A stretch of 13,116 nucleotides of DNA. Origin: CAYRMV01 sp964425255 (lineage in GTDB: Bacteria; Bacteroidota; Bacteroidia; Flavobacteriales_D; Crocinitomicaceae). Below are positions 1-6,865 of the stretch, one piece after another (position 1 is the first letter of the stretch; each line of letters opens with the position of its first letter). Below the pieces are notes generated by a model. It was not told the origin of the DNA, ran no database searches, and was given only the letters and a program-made list of their open reading frames with translations. Position numbers and translations under genes: made by a program. The DNA is taken from assembly GCA_964425255.1 (NCBI GenBank), contig CAYRMV010000097.1:1-13116 (forward strand), given 5' to 3'.

Positions 1-652
1 TCATCAAAATGTAATGTGCCAAAACATCATCTGCTGGTGTAGGCGAACCACCTGTACCTGCTTGAATGGTTTCAAGAACAATTCCAGAACGAGTTGTCGT
101 TGTGTTTGTTTTTTTCTTCGCATTAGCAAGCATTTTTTCACCGTTGATTTTATTCAAATCTTGAATAAACTGCTGGATCATTTCCATTTGCTCATCGCGT
201 TTGATAATCGTATCCGATTTAGCTAATCCGTGTTTGAAACCCAAAATTACTTTATCCATTCGAATTTGGCCAAGCGCTTGTTTTGCTTCCCAACCAGATA
301 AGAAAAAAGTTCCTGATAACTTACCAATACAACGAGAAACCGATTTCATATCTGCATTCTCAATTCCTTGTGGTCCGCTACCAAATGTTTTTTCCAACAA
401 TGCTTTACATGATTCATCGTACGCATTTTTGTCTTTCAAACCATCTTGAAAACCCAAAGCAATTTCCTCTTGGTTGTATTTTTCAAAATTTGGGTCTTCC
501 ACATCAGAAAAACCGCGAGCTTGATCTGCGCCAAGTGCATACGACAAGCGATCAGCAAAATCGTTTAATTCTACTTTTTCAGCAGAATCTTTCTCACCAC
601 CACAGGAAGCAAAAATGGCTGAAACAGCAATAAAAAGGATGATTTTCTTCAT
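1..652 (-). CDS. FKBP-type peptidyl-prolyl isomerase lipoprotein (3' end cut by window)
   Basis: My own translation from the ATG at 652 stays open for 217 codons to the window edge. The N-terminus (MKKIILFIAVSAIFASC) is a lipoprotein signal peptide with the acylated Cys at residue 17, so the protein is probably membrane-anchored outside the cytoplasm. Two related stretches follow, about residues 35-90 and 108-165. Each has an (L)SxxxG start and ends in an ALGFQDGL- or ILGFKHGL-like element, which looks like a tandem copy of the FKBP N-terminal dimerisation domain. The last 30 or so residues (SGIVLETIQAGTG...DDVLAHYI) are the beginning of the FKBP catalytic domain; its active-site residues lie outside the window. 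The likely role is prolyl isomerisation or chaperoning in the cell envelope. It starts 12 bases after the FKBP gene at 665-1267 and is probably co-transcribed with it. The family is clear, the substrate unknown. Confidence 0.88.
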   Translation of the reverse strand, partial: MKKIILFIAVSAIFASCGGEKDSAEKVELNDFADRLSYALGADQARGFSDVEDPNFEKYNQEEIALGFQDGLKDKNAYDESCKALLEKTFGSGPQGIENADMKSVSRCIGKLSGTFFLSGWEAKQALGQIRMDKVILGFKHGLAKSDTIIKRDEQMEMIQQFIQDLNKINGEKMLANAKKKTNTTTTRSGIVLETIQAGTGGSPTPADDVLAHYILM

Positions 653-664
653 AAAAATTTTGAA

Positions 665-1267
665 TTAAGCGTGAACTTTGACTAATTCTACATCAAAAAT
701 CAAAGTCATAAACGGTTTAATTGCACCACCAGGATGTGGATGTGCTCCATAAGCCAAATCTTGCGGAATGTACAAACGGTATTTTGCTCCTTCTGACATC
801 AATTGCAAAGCCTCTGTCCAACCTTTGATTACTTGATGAACACCAAATGTTGCTGTTTGTCCACGTTCAATTGAACTATCAAAAACGGTTCCATCAATTA
901 AAGTTCCATGATAATGAACTTCAACTGTATCTGTTGCACCCGGTTTTGCTCCATTTCCAGCTTCAATCACTTCGAATTGCAATCCTGAATCAGTTACTTG
1001 AACACCTGCTTTGGATTTATTATCAGCTAAAAATGCTTCCCCTTCTTGCTTGAATACTTCAAATTTACTTTCAGTTACTTCTTGCAAATATTGTTGGATG
1101 ATACCATTTGCTTCATTGGGCGAAAATTTAGTCTCTTTTCCTGCAAAAACATCACTAATTGCTTGCGCTAAAATCTCTGGATTTAATTGATCTAAATCTT
1201 GTTGCATCAAACTGTCTGCAACACTCATTCCTACACAGTAACTTACTGCACTATTATCTACTGACAT
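665..1267 (-). CDS. FKBP-type peptidyl-prolyl cis-trans isomerase, cytoplasmic (FklB/FKBP22-like)
   Basis: A 200-residue protein of the same size and layout as FklB/FKBP22: an N-terminal helical dimerisation domain (about residues 5-85) followed by an FKBP domain (about 90-198). It catalyses cis-trans isomerisation of Xaa-Pro bonds. The usual FKBP pocket residues are visible: Tyr119 (HYHGTL), the FDSS stretch with Asp130, Phe141, Val146-Ile147, Trp150 and Tyr173 (LAYG). Thr in the common HYTG motif is replaced by His. There is no signal peptide, so it should act in the cytoplasm, unlike its downstream neighbour at 1-652. The ATG at 1267 lies about 14 bases after a TATCTTTG promoter box, which supports this start. 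Assignment to the FKBP family is secure; orthology to fklB is inferred from size and layout. Confidence 0.93.
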   Translation of the reverse strand: MSVDNSAVSYCVGMSVADSLMQQDLDQLNPEILAQAISDVFAGKETKFSPNEANGIIQQYLQEVTESKFEVFKQEGEAFLADNKSKAGVQVTDSGLQFEVIEAGNGAKPGATDTVEVHYHGTLIDGTVFDSSIERGQTATFGVHQVIKGWTEALQLMSEGAKYRLYIPQDLAYGAHPHPGGAIKPFMTLIFDVELVKVHA

Positions 1268-1281
1268 ATTTCTTATTTGTG

Positions 1282-1289
1282 CAAAGATA
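1282..1289 (-). promoter_or_regulatory. Bacteroidota-type -7 box for the FKBP pair
   Basis: On the minus strand this reads TATCTTTG, followed by CA, and fits the Bacteroidota consensus TAnnTTTG. It lies 14 bases before the ATG at 1267, so the expected leader is about 10 nt. I see no clear -33 TTG. The same octamer precedes the acyltransferase, hydrolase and valS genes in this window. Confidence 0.6.
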
Positions 1290-1340
1290 GCTAGAAAGTT
1301 GAAATTCGAGTCTTTTGATGCGAATCGCTTACTTATTCTG

Positions 1341-1348
1341 TACTTTTG
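1341..1348 (+). promoter_or_regulatory. Bacteroidota-type -7 box for the O-methyltransferase
   Basis: TACTTTTG matches TAnnTTTG exactly. A TTG at 1315-1317 lies 23 bases upstream and could be the -33 element. Transcription would start near 1353, about 15 nt before the ATG at 1368. The box lies downstream of the TTG at 1299, which rules against translation starting there. Confidence 0.6.
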
Positions 1349-1367
1349 CGGAAAAACAAATCGGATT

Positions 1368-2009
1368 ATGGAGTTTATTTCAGATGCTTTGGATCACTAT
1401 TGTTGCTCACACACAACACCAGAATCAACTGTGATGCGTGAATTAAATCGTCAAACACATGTGCAAATCATGCAGCCTAGAATGTTGAGTGGCGCTTTTC
1501 AAGGTAGATTACTCACGTTTATTGCTCAAATGATTCAACCAAAAAATGTACTTGAAATTGGGACCTATACAGGGTATTCTGCATTGGCATTTTTGGAAGG
1601 AATGTCCGAAGAAAGTCATCTTACAACCTTGGATGTCAATCCTGAATTGGAAGATTTTGTGCGTTCTTTTTTTGCTAAGGCTGGAGTCGAAAATCGTGTA
1701 ACATGGATTATTGGCGATGCTCAAAAAACGATTCCTACGTTGAACAAAACCTTTGATTTGGTCTTTATCGATGCAGACAAGAAAAATTATGCAAGGTATT
1801 ATGATCTCACTTTCGATCTTGTTCCTTCGGGAGGTTATTTTTTGATTGACAATGTGCTTTGGAGTGGAAAAGTGATTGATGAAGTTAAATCAAATGACCA
1901 TGATACGAAAGCAATTTTAGCGTTCAACCAAAAAATTCAATCCGATGATCGAGTAGAAAACATCTTGCTCCCGATTCGTGATGGATTGATGCTTGTTCGA
2001 AAGAAATAA
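1368..2009 (+). CDS. SAM-dependent O-methyltransferase (methyltransferase family 3, COMT-like)
   Basis: A 213-residue protein of the cation-dependent O-methyltransferase family, which moves a methyl group from S-adenosylmethionine to a catechol-type hydroxyl. The N-terminus (HTTPESTVMRELNRQTH, then PRMLSG) is the usual family signature. The SAM-binding loop is EIGTYTGYS at residues 63-71. The metal site is suggested by Asp135 and Asp137 in FIDADK and by Asp161-Asn162 in IDNVLW. The frame is open further upstream to a TTG at 1299, but those codons do not resemble the family and include the promoter box. I therefore start at the ATG at 1368, where the protein begins MEFISDALDHYC as relatives do. 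No signal peptide, so cytoplasmic. The natural substrate cannot be read from the sequence. It diverges from the FKBP genes and converges on corA. Confidence 0.92.
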   Translation: MEFISDALDHYCCSHTTPESTVMRELNRQTHVQIMQPRMLSGAFQGRLLTFIAQMIQPKNVLEIGTYTGYSALAFLEGMSEESHLTTLDVNPELEDFVRSFFAKAGVENRVTWIIGDAQKTIPTLNKTFDLVFIDADKKNYARYYDLTFDLVPSGGYFLIDNVLWSGKVIDEVKSNDHDTKAILAFNQKIQSDDRVENILLPIRDGLMLVRKK

Positions 2010-2017
2010 CGATAATA

Positions 2018-2049
2018 GTTGGATTACAAATCCCTTCGATTAATCCAAC
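2018..2049. terminator. Hairpin between the convergent O-methyltransferase and corA genes
   Basis: GTTGGATTA (2018-2026) and TAATCCAAC (2041-2049) form a perfect 9-bp inverted repeat. ATC/GAT at 2030-2032/2038-2040 can extend the stem inside a 3-nt bulge, leaving loop CCTTC. The left arm contains the corA stop codon (2024-2026). Read on the minus strand, a T-rich stretch (TATTATCGTTATTT) follows; on the plus strand there is no T-run. It probably ends corA transcription and may slow readthrough from the other side. The termination role is inferred. Confidence 0.45.
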
Positions 2050-3037
2050 CCCGTTTGTAGAAATAGAAAATCAAACTAATGGCAATAAACGCCATCACTC
2101 CCCAGGAAATAAAATATCCGTATTTCATTTTCAATTCGGGCATGTTTTCGAAATTCATTCCATAGACACCTACGATAAAAGTTAAGGGGATAAAAATGGC
2201 CGAAATTACCGTTAACAACTTCATGATTTCATTCAATTTCTGATCTTGAATGGCATAATACAAGTTTGCCATACCATCTAAAATTTGCTTGTTTGCATCT
2301 ATTTCTTCCAATACAGTCAGGCAATTTTCTTTTAATTCAGCAAAATAATATCGGTTATCTTCATTTAAAAAAGGACTTTGTATTTTTTCCAATTGTGAGG
2401 TTGTTTCTTTGAGTGGAAAAACTATTTTTCGAAGTTCAATCAATTTTCTTTTCTGAATTTCAATGTGTTTCAAGGTATCACTTTGTGGATTTCGAAGCAA
2501 ACGATTATCCAACGTTTCAATCGATTGAACAATGTCATCCAAGACTTCAAAATAATTGTCTGTAATCGCATCTAACATCCGATACAATAAAAAATCGGGA
2601 CCTTTGAAACGGATTTTACCTCTTTTTTTCTCAATACGGTCACGCACATCCGTGAAATGATCAGAACTCTTTTCTTGAAAGGAAATGAGGAATTTATCGT
2701 TTAAAATAAAGGATAATTTTTCCTGATGCAAACGAGCATTTTTGTCTGTTCGAGGCAAAGCAGATTTAACGGAAAAGAAGATATAATTGGGATACTCTTC
2801 CATTTTGGGTCTTTTCTCGTTTCTGTATATTTCTTCGACCGTTAATTTTTCAATTTGAATCGATTCACAGAACTTTTCAATCAAGGCCCGATCTCTAATC
2901 GAATGAAAATTCAACCAATGAATCTTTTGGTCCGACAATTCTTCTTGGGCAAAATGTTCGGCATAATATCGAACCGAATTTTGCGTCATTAAATACGATT
3001 CAGCATCATAATGATAGAGTTGACAAGTATCTTTCAT
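2024..3037 (-). CDS. corA: CorA-family magnesium/divalent cation transporter
   Basis: A 337-residue protein close to the usual CorA length. A large acidic, helical cytoplasmic domain (about residues 1-270) is followed by two C-terminal membrane segments (about 272-292 and 307-327). The family hallmark YGMN is at 292-295, right after the first segment, followed by FENMPEL. The C-terminus is basic (KRGWINRRDL), as expected for the pore-proximal cytoplasmic tail. CorA forms a homopentameric channel for Mg2+, sometimes Co2+ or Ni2+, in the inner membrane. The ATG at 3037 is 4 bases after the stop of the patatin gene, so the two are almost certainly one transcript with corA second. I see no Mg2+-sensing leader before it. 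The family is certain; the transported ion is inferred. Confidence 0.95.
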   Translation of the reverse strand: MKDTCQLYHYDAESYLMTQNSVRYYAEHFAQEELSDQKIHWLNFHSIRDRALIEKFCESIQIEKLTVEEIYRNEKRPKMEEYPNYIFFSVKSALPRTDKNARLHQEKLSFILNDKFLISFQEKSSDHFTDVRDRIEKKRGKIRFKGPDFLLYRMLDAITDNYFEVLDDIVQSIETLDNRLLRNPQSDTLKHIEIQKRKLIELRKIVFPLKETTSQLEKIQSPFLNEDNRYYFAELKENCLTVLEEIDANKQILDGMANLYYAIQDQKLNEIMKLLTVISAIFIPLTFIVGVYGMNFENMPELKMKYGYFISWGVMAFIAISLIFYFYKRGWINRRDL

Positions 3038-3041
3038 AGCA

Positions 3042-5291
3042 TTATCGAAGTAAATATTTAAGTTGCTTCAACGCAAAACGATTCCCAATACTCAAATACG
3101 CTTTTTCAATTTTCATTTTTTCTTGTGTTGTCAAATGCCAAGATAAGGAAATTCTTTCTTTGGGTGCTTCACGCAAGTTAAATGTGACTAAATCAATTGG
3201 AAAAGAAAATCGTTCGAAGCCTATTTTCATTAATTCATCTTGGTCAAAATCTTGGGTTTTCGGGAAATTGTCATACATGTTTCCGAAAGGCATTGTGAAC
3301 TTATCTTTCAATGAAATTTCTTCATATGTTTCACCGTTCAATAACTTTTTGGTGTCACGTACTTGTAAAACAATTACTCCACTGGTGTTTTCCTCAATCC
3401 AATCTTCCAATTCATACAAATATTCCATCATAATTTTCCCACCGTAATTATCGCGCAAACCAGCATCCATCAATTGCATTTCGGGTTGTGTGGGTAGCGA
3501 CACCATGGGCAAAACAAATGGAAATGAAGCACTCATGCGAAGCGCAGAAGAAAATCGCAAACTATCGCATTGATTTCCTTTGAAAAAACTTTGAAAATCA
3601 ATGTTTTCATAAGAGGAAGTCGGTGATTTTTTTCCTTTAATATCGTAGCATAAAAACGCAAGTGATTCTGTCCCTATAATCATCCGACGACCATCGTTAG
3701 CTATAGTTGGGGTTAAAATCATGGTTGGAATAGCACCATTTTTTTCGAATTGTTTGTAAAACGAAAGTGGATGATTTAATTTATTCAGCGTATTTTGATG
3801 TAAATGTTGTTCAAATGCATATCCTCTATCTTTGGTGTATCGATTTCCTGCAATTTGAGCTTGTTGATAACGAACAAATAAATCGCTAGAAAAAGCGGAA
3901 ACAGAAAGTTTATTCAGCAAATCTTTGGAAATTGCTTGTCTGTAAATCGGGTCATACCTCAAATTCGTTTGATTGAGTTGATCTTCCAAGTACAATTGTC
4001 GAAAAAAGGAAGCGCCAATCATACCACCCGAAGCACCTGTCATCATTTGGATGTGTTTAGATAGTTTTCCCTCTAAATGTTGGTCTACTTTTTGTAAAAC
4101 GGAAAAAGTCCAGAATGCACTTCGTGAACCACCGCCTGAAGAAATCAAGACTATTAATTTGGGTTTTTGTTTACCCGTTTGTTTTTTCCACGCATCCAAA
4201 CGCTGGAGGTATTGTTGCTGCGTTTCTTTTACTAAATCTTGCTTTTTCCCTTCTTTATAAATAGCTGCAACCGAATAATCTCTGAGCTTATCCTTTTGGT
4301 ACGAAAGTCCGTATGCATAATTTCTATATCGAAAAAAATCGGTTTTTTTACTCAAATAGTTCATTCCTATGATTGCAAAAATCAAAACCACATACGCCCA
4401 ATAGTTAAACCACGACTTAAAAATGGAGAAAAACATCAATATTATCGAAAGCAACAAGACAATGCTCATTCCGGCAGGCAAATCCAACCAGGGTAATTCG
4501 CGAAACATCCCAAGTATGAAAAAAGCCAAAATGGTAACCAACTCAAACAAAGAAGCATTGATTCTATTTTGAGCAAAAACGCGTTTTAATATTGCCCGAT
4601 CATAGTGCTGAACAGAACGACTTTTTTTCCAACGGAAAAGCGTACACCAATAAATATAGGATCGTTCTTTTTCGTAGCGGAAAAACTCATTCCAAGTGAT
4701 CTTGTTGTTGTGCAAAAATGAATGAATGGGTTCTTCATCTTCCTCGTCTGCTTTTTGCCCAGTAAATTTGAAAAAATCTTTGTTTGTTGGGAAAAAATAC
4801 AACAAAGAAATTAATACAAACAACGAAAAACCAACTAAATATGCCAAAATATCCATCCAAATTTCAGAAGAAGATGCAAATTCCTCCAAACGCTGAAATC
4901 GACTAAAATGGACAATATGTGTAATTAAAAAAGAGGCAGGAATAATCGAATTATTCAAACAAAACTTAAAAAATGGACGTGATAAAGTGGCCAAAAAAGG
5001 ATATTTACTCGACAAAGTGATGTAACTAAACATGTTAAATGCCATCGTAAATCCACCTATTGCAAAACCCAACAAGGCAAAGGCAGTCGGATTTGTTTCC
5101 GCTTGATATTCGGGCGTATAAAACAAAAATGGTACTCCGAATTTGGAACCCAATTGATCTGTTACAATGAGAAATAAGATTACCCAAAATAAAAGCGCGA
5201 ATAAATTGTATTTCAAATGACCAAATATCAGTTGAATCGGAAAAAATAACCGCAAGAAATAGAGTATTCGTCCGCCAAAACTGGTATTCAT
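3042..5291 (-). CDS. Patatin-like phospholipase with N-terminal multi-pass membrane domain
   Basis: A 749-residue protein. The N-terminal ~315 residues carry about six or seven hydrophobic segments (roughly 30-46, 69-92, 113-128, 146-167, 247-262, 273-292, 297-313). The segment between 170 and 245 is polar, with an acidic patch (ADEEDEEP). From about residue 375 a patatin/cPLA2-type lipid acyl hydrolase domain begins. It has the oxyanion loop SGGGSR (385-390), the nucleophile elbow GASGG (419-423, Ser421) and the Asp half of the Ser-Asp dyad in DAGLRDNYGG (609-618, Asp609). RMSASFPFVLP (585-595) is also typical. The expected reaction is release of fatty acid from membrane lipids, with the catalytic domain tethered at the inner membrane. 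It is the promoter-proximal gene of a two-gene operon with corA. Catalytic residues look intact; substrate and purpose are unknown. Confidence 0.9.
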   Translation of the reverse strand: MNTSFGGRILYFLRLFFPIQLIFGHLKYNLFALLFWVILFLIVTDQLGSKFGVPFLFYTPEYQAETNPTAFALLGFAIGGFTMAFNMFSYITLSSKYPFLATLSRPFFKFCLNNSIIPASFLITHIVHFSRFQRLEEFASSSEIWMDILAYLVGFSLFVLISLLYFFPTNKDFFKFTGQKADEEDEEPIHSFLHNNKITWNEFFRYEKERSYIYWCTLFRWKKSRSVQHYDRAILKRVFAQNRINASLFELVTILAFFILGMFRELPWLDLPAGMSIVLLLSIILMFFSIFKSWFNYWAYVVLIFAIIGMNYLSKKTDFFRYRNYAYGLSYQKDKLRDYSVAAIYKEGKKQDLVKETQQQYLQRLDAWKKQTGKQKPKLIVLISSGGGSRSAFWTFSVLQKVDQHLEGKLSKHIQMMTGASGGMIGASFFRQLYLEDQLNQTNLRYDPIYRQAISKDLLNKLSVSAFSSDLFVRYQQAQIAGNRYTKDRGYAFEQHLHQNTLNKLNHPLSFYKQFEKNGAIPTMILTPTIANDGRRMIIGTESLAFLCYDIKGKKSPTSSYENIDFQSFFKGNQCDSLRFSSALRMSASFPFVLPMVSLPTQPEMQLMDAGLRDNYGGKIMMEYLYELEDWIEENTSGVIVLQVRDTKKLLNGETYEEISLKDKFTMPFGNMYDNFPKTQDFDQDELMKIGFERFSFPIDLVTFNLREAPKERISLSWHLTTQEKMKIEKAYLSIGNRFALKQLKYLLR

Positions 5292-5303
5292 CGTGTTTTT
5301 TTT

Positions 5304-5330
5304 CGAATGTAATCAATTATTTTAAGACAA
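5304..5330 (-). promoter_or_regulatory. Possible promoter of the patatin-corA operon
   Basis: On the minus strand TACATTCG (5304-5311) matches TAnnTTTG in 7 of 8 positions. A TTG (plus-strand CAA 5328-5330) lies 16 bases upstream. The implied leader to the ATG at 5291 is about 8 nt. This is weak on sequence alone; I list it because the position fits the other genes in the window. Confidence 0.3.
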
Positions 5331-5452
5331 CGTAATTTTATCTAAAATATTAAAACCTTCAATTCGATTTTAAATTTTATCACCAAATCAAATTGGAAGA
5401 ATTTATTCTTCTGTGCGATTCCTCTAAAATGTCAATCATTTTCACAACAAAG

Positions 5453-6592
5453 ATGTATCTTTGCAGCACATTGGCACAGATTTCACTTTTTAAAGACGAA
5501 AAATTAGAAAAGCGCATTTTTGGGCTAGATGTGTTGCGCTTTTTTGCTATTTTTTTTGTTGTTATCGGTCACAGCAAGATCTTACTTCCCGAAAGTGTTC
5601 AATTTTGGGTGGATAATTTCATTTTAGATGGCGTTTCTATCTTTTTTGTTTTAAGCGGATTTTTAATTGGTGGAATTTTAATCAAAACAATTGAGCAAAA
5701 ACCATCGACCTTACAAACACTCTTTCATTTTTGGAATCGTAGGTGGTTGCGCACACTTCCTGCCTATGTTTTAATTCTCACATTTTTAATAATTTACACC
5801 TATTCACTTAAACCAACACATCTACCAGTGGATGTTTGGAAGTACTATCTTTTTATCCAAAATGTTTTCGCAGAACAACCCGCATTTTTTTCAGAATCTT
5901 GGAGTTTGAGTATCGAAGAATGGTTTTATTTGACTGTCCCTTTCATCCTTTTTTTAGGTTTATACTTTTTTCCGAAAATGAATAAAAGAATCTATTTTTT
6001 TTATTTGTTGTGCATTATTTTAATTGGAGTTATCTGCTTACGTCATCATTTGTATTTCAAATTGAATCCACTCACTGAAAAATCGATCGATTTGGGAATC
6101 ACACGTCAAGTCTTTTCTCGTTTAGACGCCATTTTAGTTGGTGTTTTTGCCGCTTATTTGATGTATTATTTTCCGAAAATTTGGGAAAAAATGGATATCT
6201 CGTGGCTTTTAACCGGCTTGCTTGCACTCTATTTTTTGAAATTTTTCAATCGAAGTAATACGAGTTATTATTTCGCTGTTTTATTACCTTTTATCAAAGC
6301 CGTTTGTGTCGGAATGATGCTTCCAGTCATGCAACGATGGAAACAAATTCCACATCGCTTTTGGACTTGGATTACAGCGATTAGTTTGATTTCATATTCC
6401 ATGTACTTGGTCAACCGTACAATTGTCATTGATATTCTTTTCAAATTTGCTTTACACGATAACTTAAAATCAAAACACGAATTGACGCAAACTTGGTTTC
6501 TTGAGTACATCCTTTTTTGGGTAGTAACCTGTGTTCTTTCCTATTTACTTTATCGTTTCGTTGAAAAACCATTTATGCGCTTGAGAAAATAA
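5453..6592 (+). CDS. Acyltransferase family 3 (OafA/YrhL-like) membrane protein
   Basis: A multi-pass inner-membrane acyltransferase of about 375-380 residues with roughly ten hydrophobic segments. Members of this family (Acyl_transf_3) add acetyl or other acyl groups to surface sugars, lipids or antibiotics. Visible signatures, numbered from the ATG at 5453: RIFGLDVLRFFAIFFVVIGH (21-40, conserved His40), DGVSIFFVLSGFL (59-71), ESWSLSIEEWFY (148-159), and the common C-terminal ending RFVEKPF. The start is uncertain. The ATG at 5453 is the only ATG before the conserved region, but it touches a TATCTTTG promoter box at 5456-5463. If that promoter is used, translation must begin downstream, at the TTG at 5471 or perhaps the ATT at 5480. 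The frame is open upstream to a TTG at 5393, which I consider untranslated. No glycan cluster is nearby to suggest the acceptor. Confidence 0.88.
   Translation: MYLCSTLAQISLFKDEKLEKRIFGLDVLRFFAIFFVVIGHSKILLPESVQFWVDNFILDGVSIFFVLSGFLIGGILIKTIEQKPSTLQTLFHFWNRRWLRTLPAYVLILTFLIIYTYSLKPTHLPVDVWKYYLFIQNVFAEQPAFFSESWSLSIEEWFYLTVPFILFLGLYFFPKMNKRIYFFYLLCIILIGVICLRHHLYFKLNPLTEKSIDLGITRQVFSRLDAILVGVFAAYLMYYFPKIWEKMDISWLLTGLLALYFLKFFNRSNTSYYFAVLLPFIKAVCVGMMLPVMQRWKQIPHRFWTWITAISLISYSMYLVNRTIVIDILFKFALHDNLKSKHELTQTWFLEYILFWVVTCVLSYLLYRFVEKPFMRLRK
5456..5463 (+). promoter_or_regulatory. Bacteroidota-type -7 box for the acyltransferase
   Basis: TATCTTTG, followed by CA, is identical to the box before the FKBP and valS genes. 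No -33 TTG is evident. It overlaps the first codons that an ATG start at 5453 would give, so it bears directly on where this protein begins. Confidence 0.5.
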
Positions 6593-6627
6593 AAATGGAT
6601 ACCTCGATCATTCGGACATCCACTTTT
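6591..6627 (-). terminator. Rho-independent terminator between acyltransferase and GTPase remnant
   Basis: On the minus strand the stem AAAAGTGGATGTC...GGTATCCATTTTT forms about 16 pairs counting G-T wobbles. The core is TGGAT/ATCCA, with an inner CGA/TCG closing an ATGA loop and one bulged A. It is followed by TTTTTATTTT. It begins 29 bases after the stop of the 60-codon GTPase remnant. On the plus strand the wobbles become mismatches, but the TGGAT/ATCCA stem and a TTTT remain, so it may also end acyltransferase transcription. Confidence 0.7.
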
Positions 6628-6655
6628 CATCTTGAGGCTTACAAAAACCTAAATC

Positions 6656-6838
6656 TCATATTAGCACTTGCTTATTCTCAACCAATTGCGCATCAACATT
6701 GATTTCGCTCATATCATTCTCGAGCACAGCTACACGCAAACCTTGCATGTTGTGCAAAATATGATTGAGTAATGTAGTTTTTCCTGCACCTAAAAATCCA
6801 CTTAAAACTGTCACAGGTAATTTTTGTCTTTTATCCAT
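6656..6838 (-). pseudogene. N-terminal remnant of a CobW/COG0523-family metal-chaperone GTPase
   Basis: Only 60 codons are present, against the usual 300-400 for this family. The sequence matches the family start closely: LPVTVLSGFLGAGKTTLLNHIL (Walker A/P-loop GFLGAGKTT at residues 14-22), then a VAVLENDMSEINVDAQLV stretch equivalent to the usual NDMSE.N.D region. It then ends in KQVLI and a TGA. The metal-binding CxCC motif, Walker B, the NKxD element and the whole C-terminal domain are missing. No other frame in the few bases before the terminator encodes them, so this is a deletion rather than a frameshift. Full-length relatives supply zinc or other metals to client proteins and are often controlled by Zur; a Zur-like gene lies 1.4 kb away. 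The remnant could still be expressed as a small peptide, but GTPase activity is unlikely. Confidence 0.75.
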
Positions 6839-6854
6839 TTTGAAGAATTTGAGA

Positions 6855-6862
6855 CAAATACA
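6855..6862 (-). promoter_or_regulatory. Possible -7 box of the GTPase remnant
   Basis: On the minus strand TGTATTTG matches TAnnTTTG in 7 of 8 positions. The implied leader to the ATG at 6838 is about 12 nt, in line with the other genes in this window. No well-spaced -33 TTG is seen. Confidence 0.35.
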
Positions 6863-6865
6863 TCT

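Noticed and set aside
1299..1367. N-terminal extension of the O-methyltransferase from a TTG start
   Set aside because: It runs through the TACTTTTG promoter box, and its residues do not resemble the family, which begins at the ATG at 1368.
2024..5291. CBASS-like defence system built on the patatin protein
   Set aside because: No nucleotide cyclase, sensor or accessory defence gene lies nearby, and the membrane-anchored layout differs from soluble CBASS patatin effectors.
5035..5316. 93-codon minus-strand frame overlapping the start of the patatin gene
   Set aside because: It is a different frame of the same region; the patatin frame gives regular membrane segments and this one gives nothing familiar.
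6656..6838. Frameshift rather than deletion in the COG0523 GTPase
   Set aside because: Only about 30 bases separate the stop from a strong terminator, and none of the three frames there encodes the missing CxCC or later motifs.
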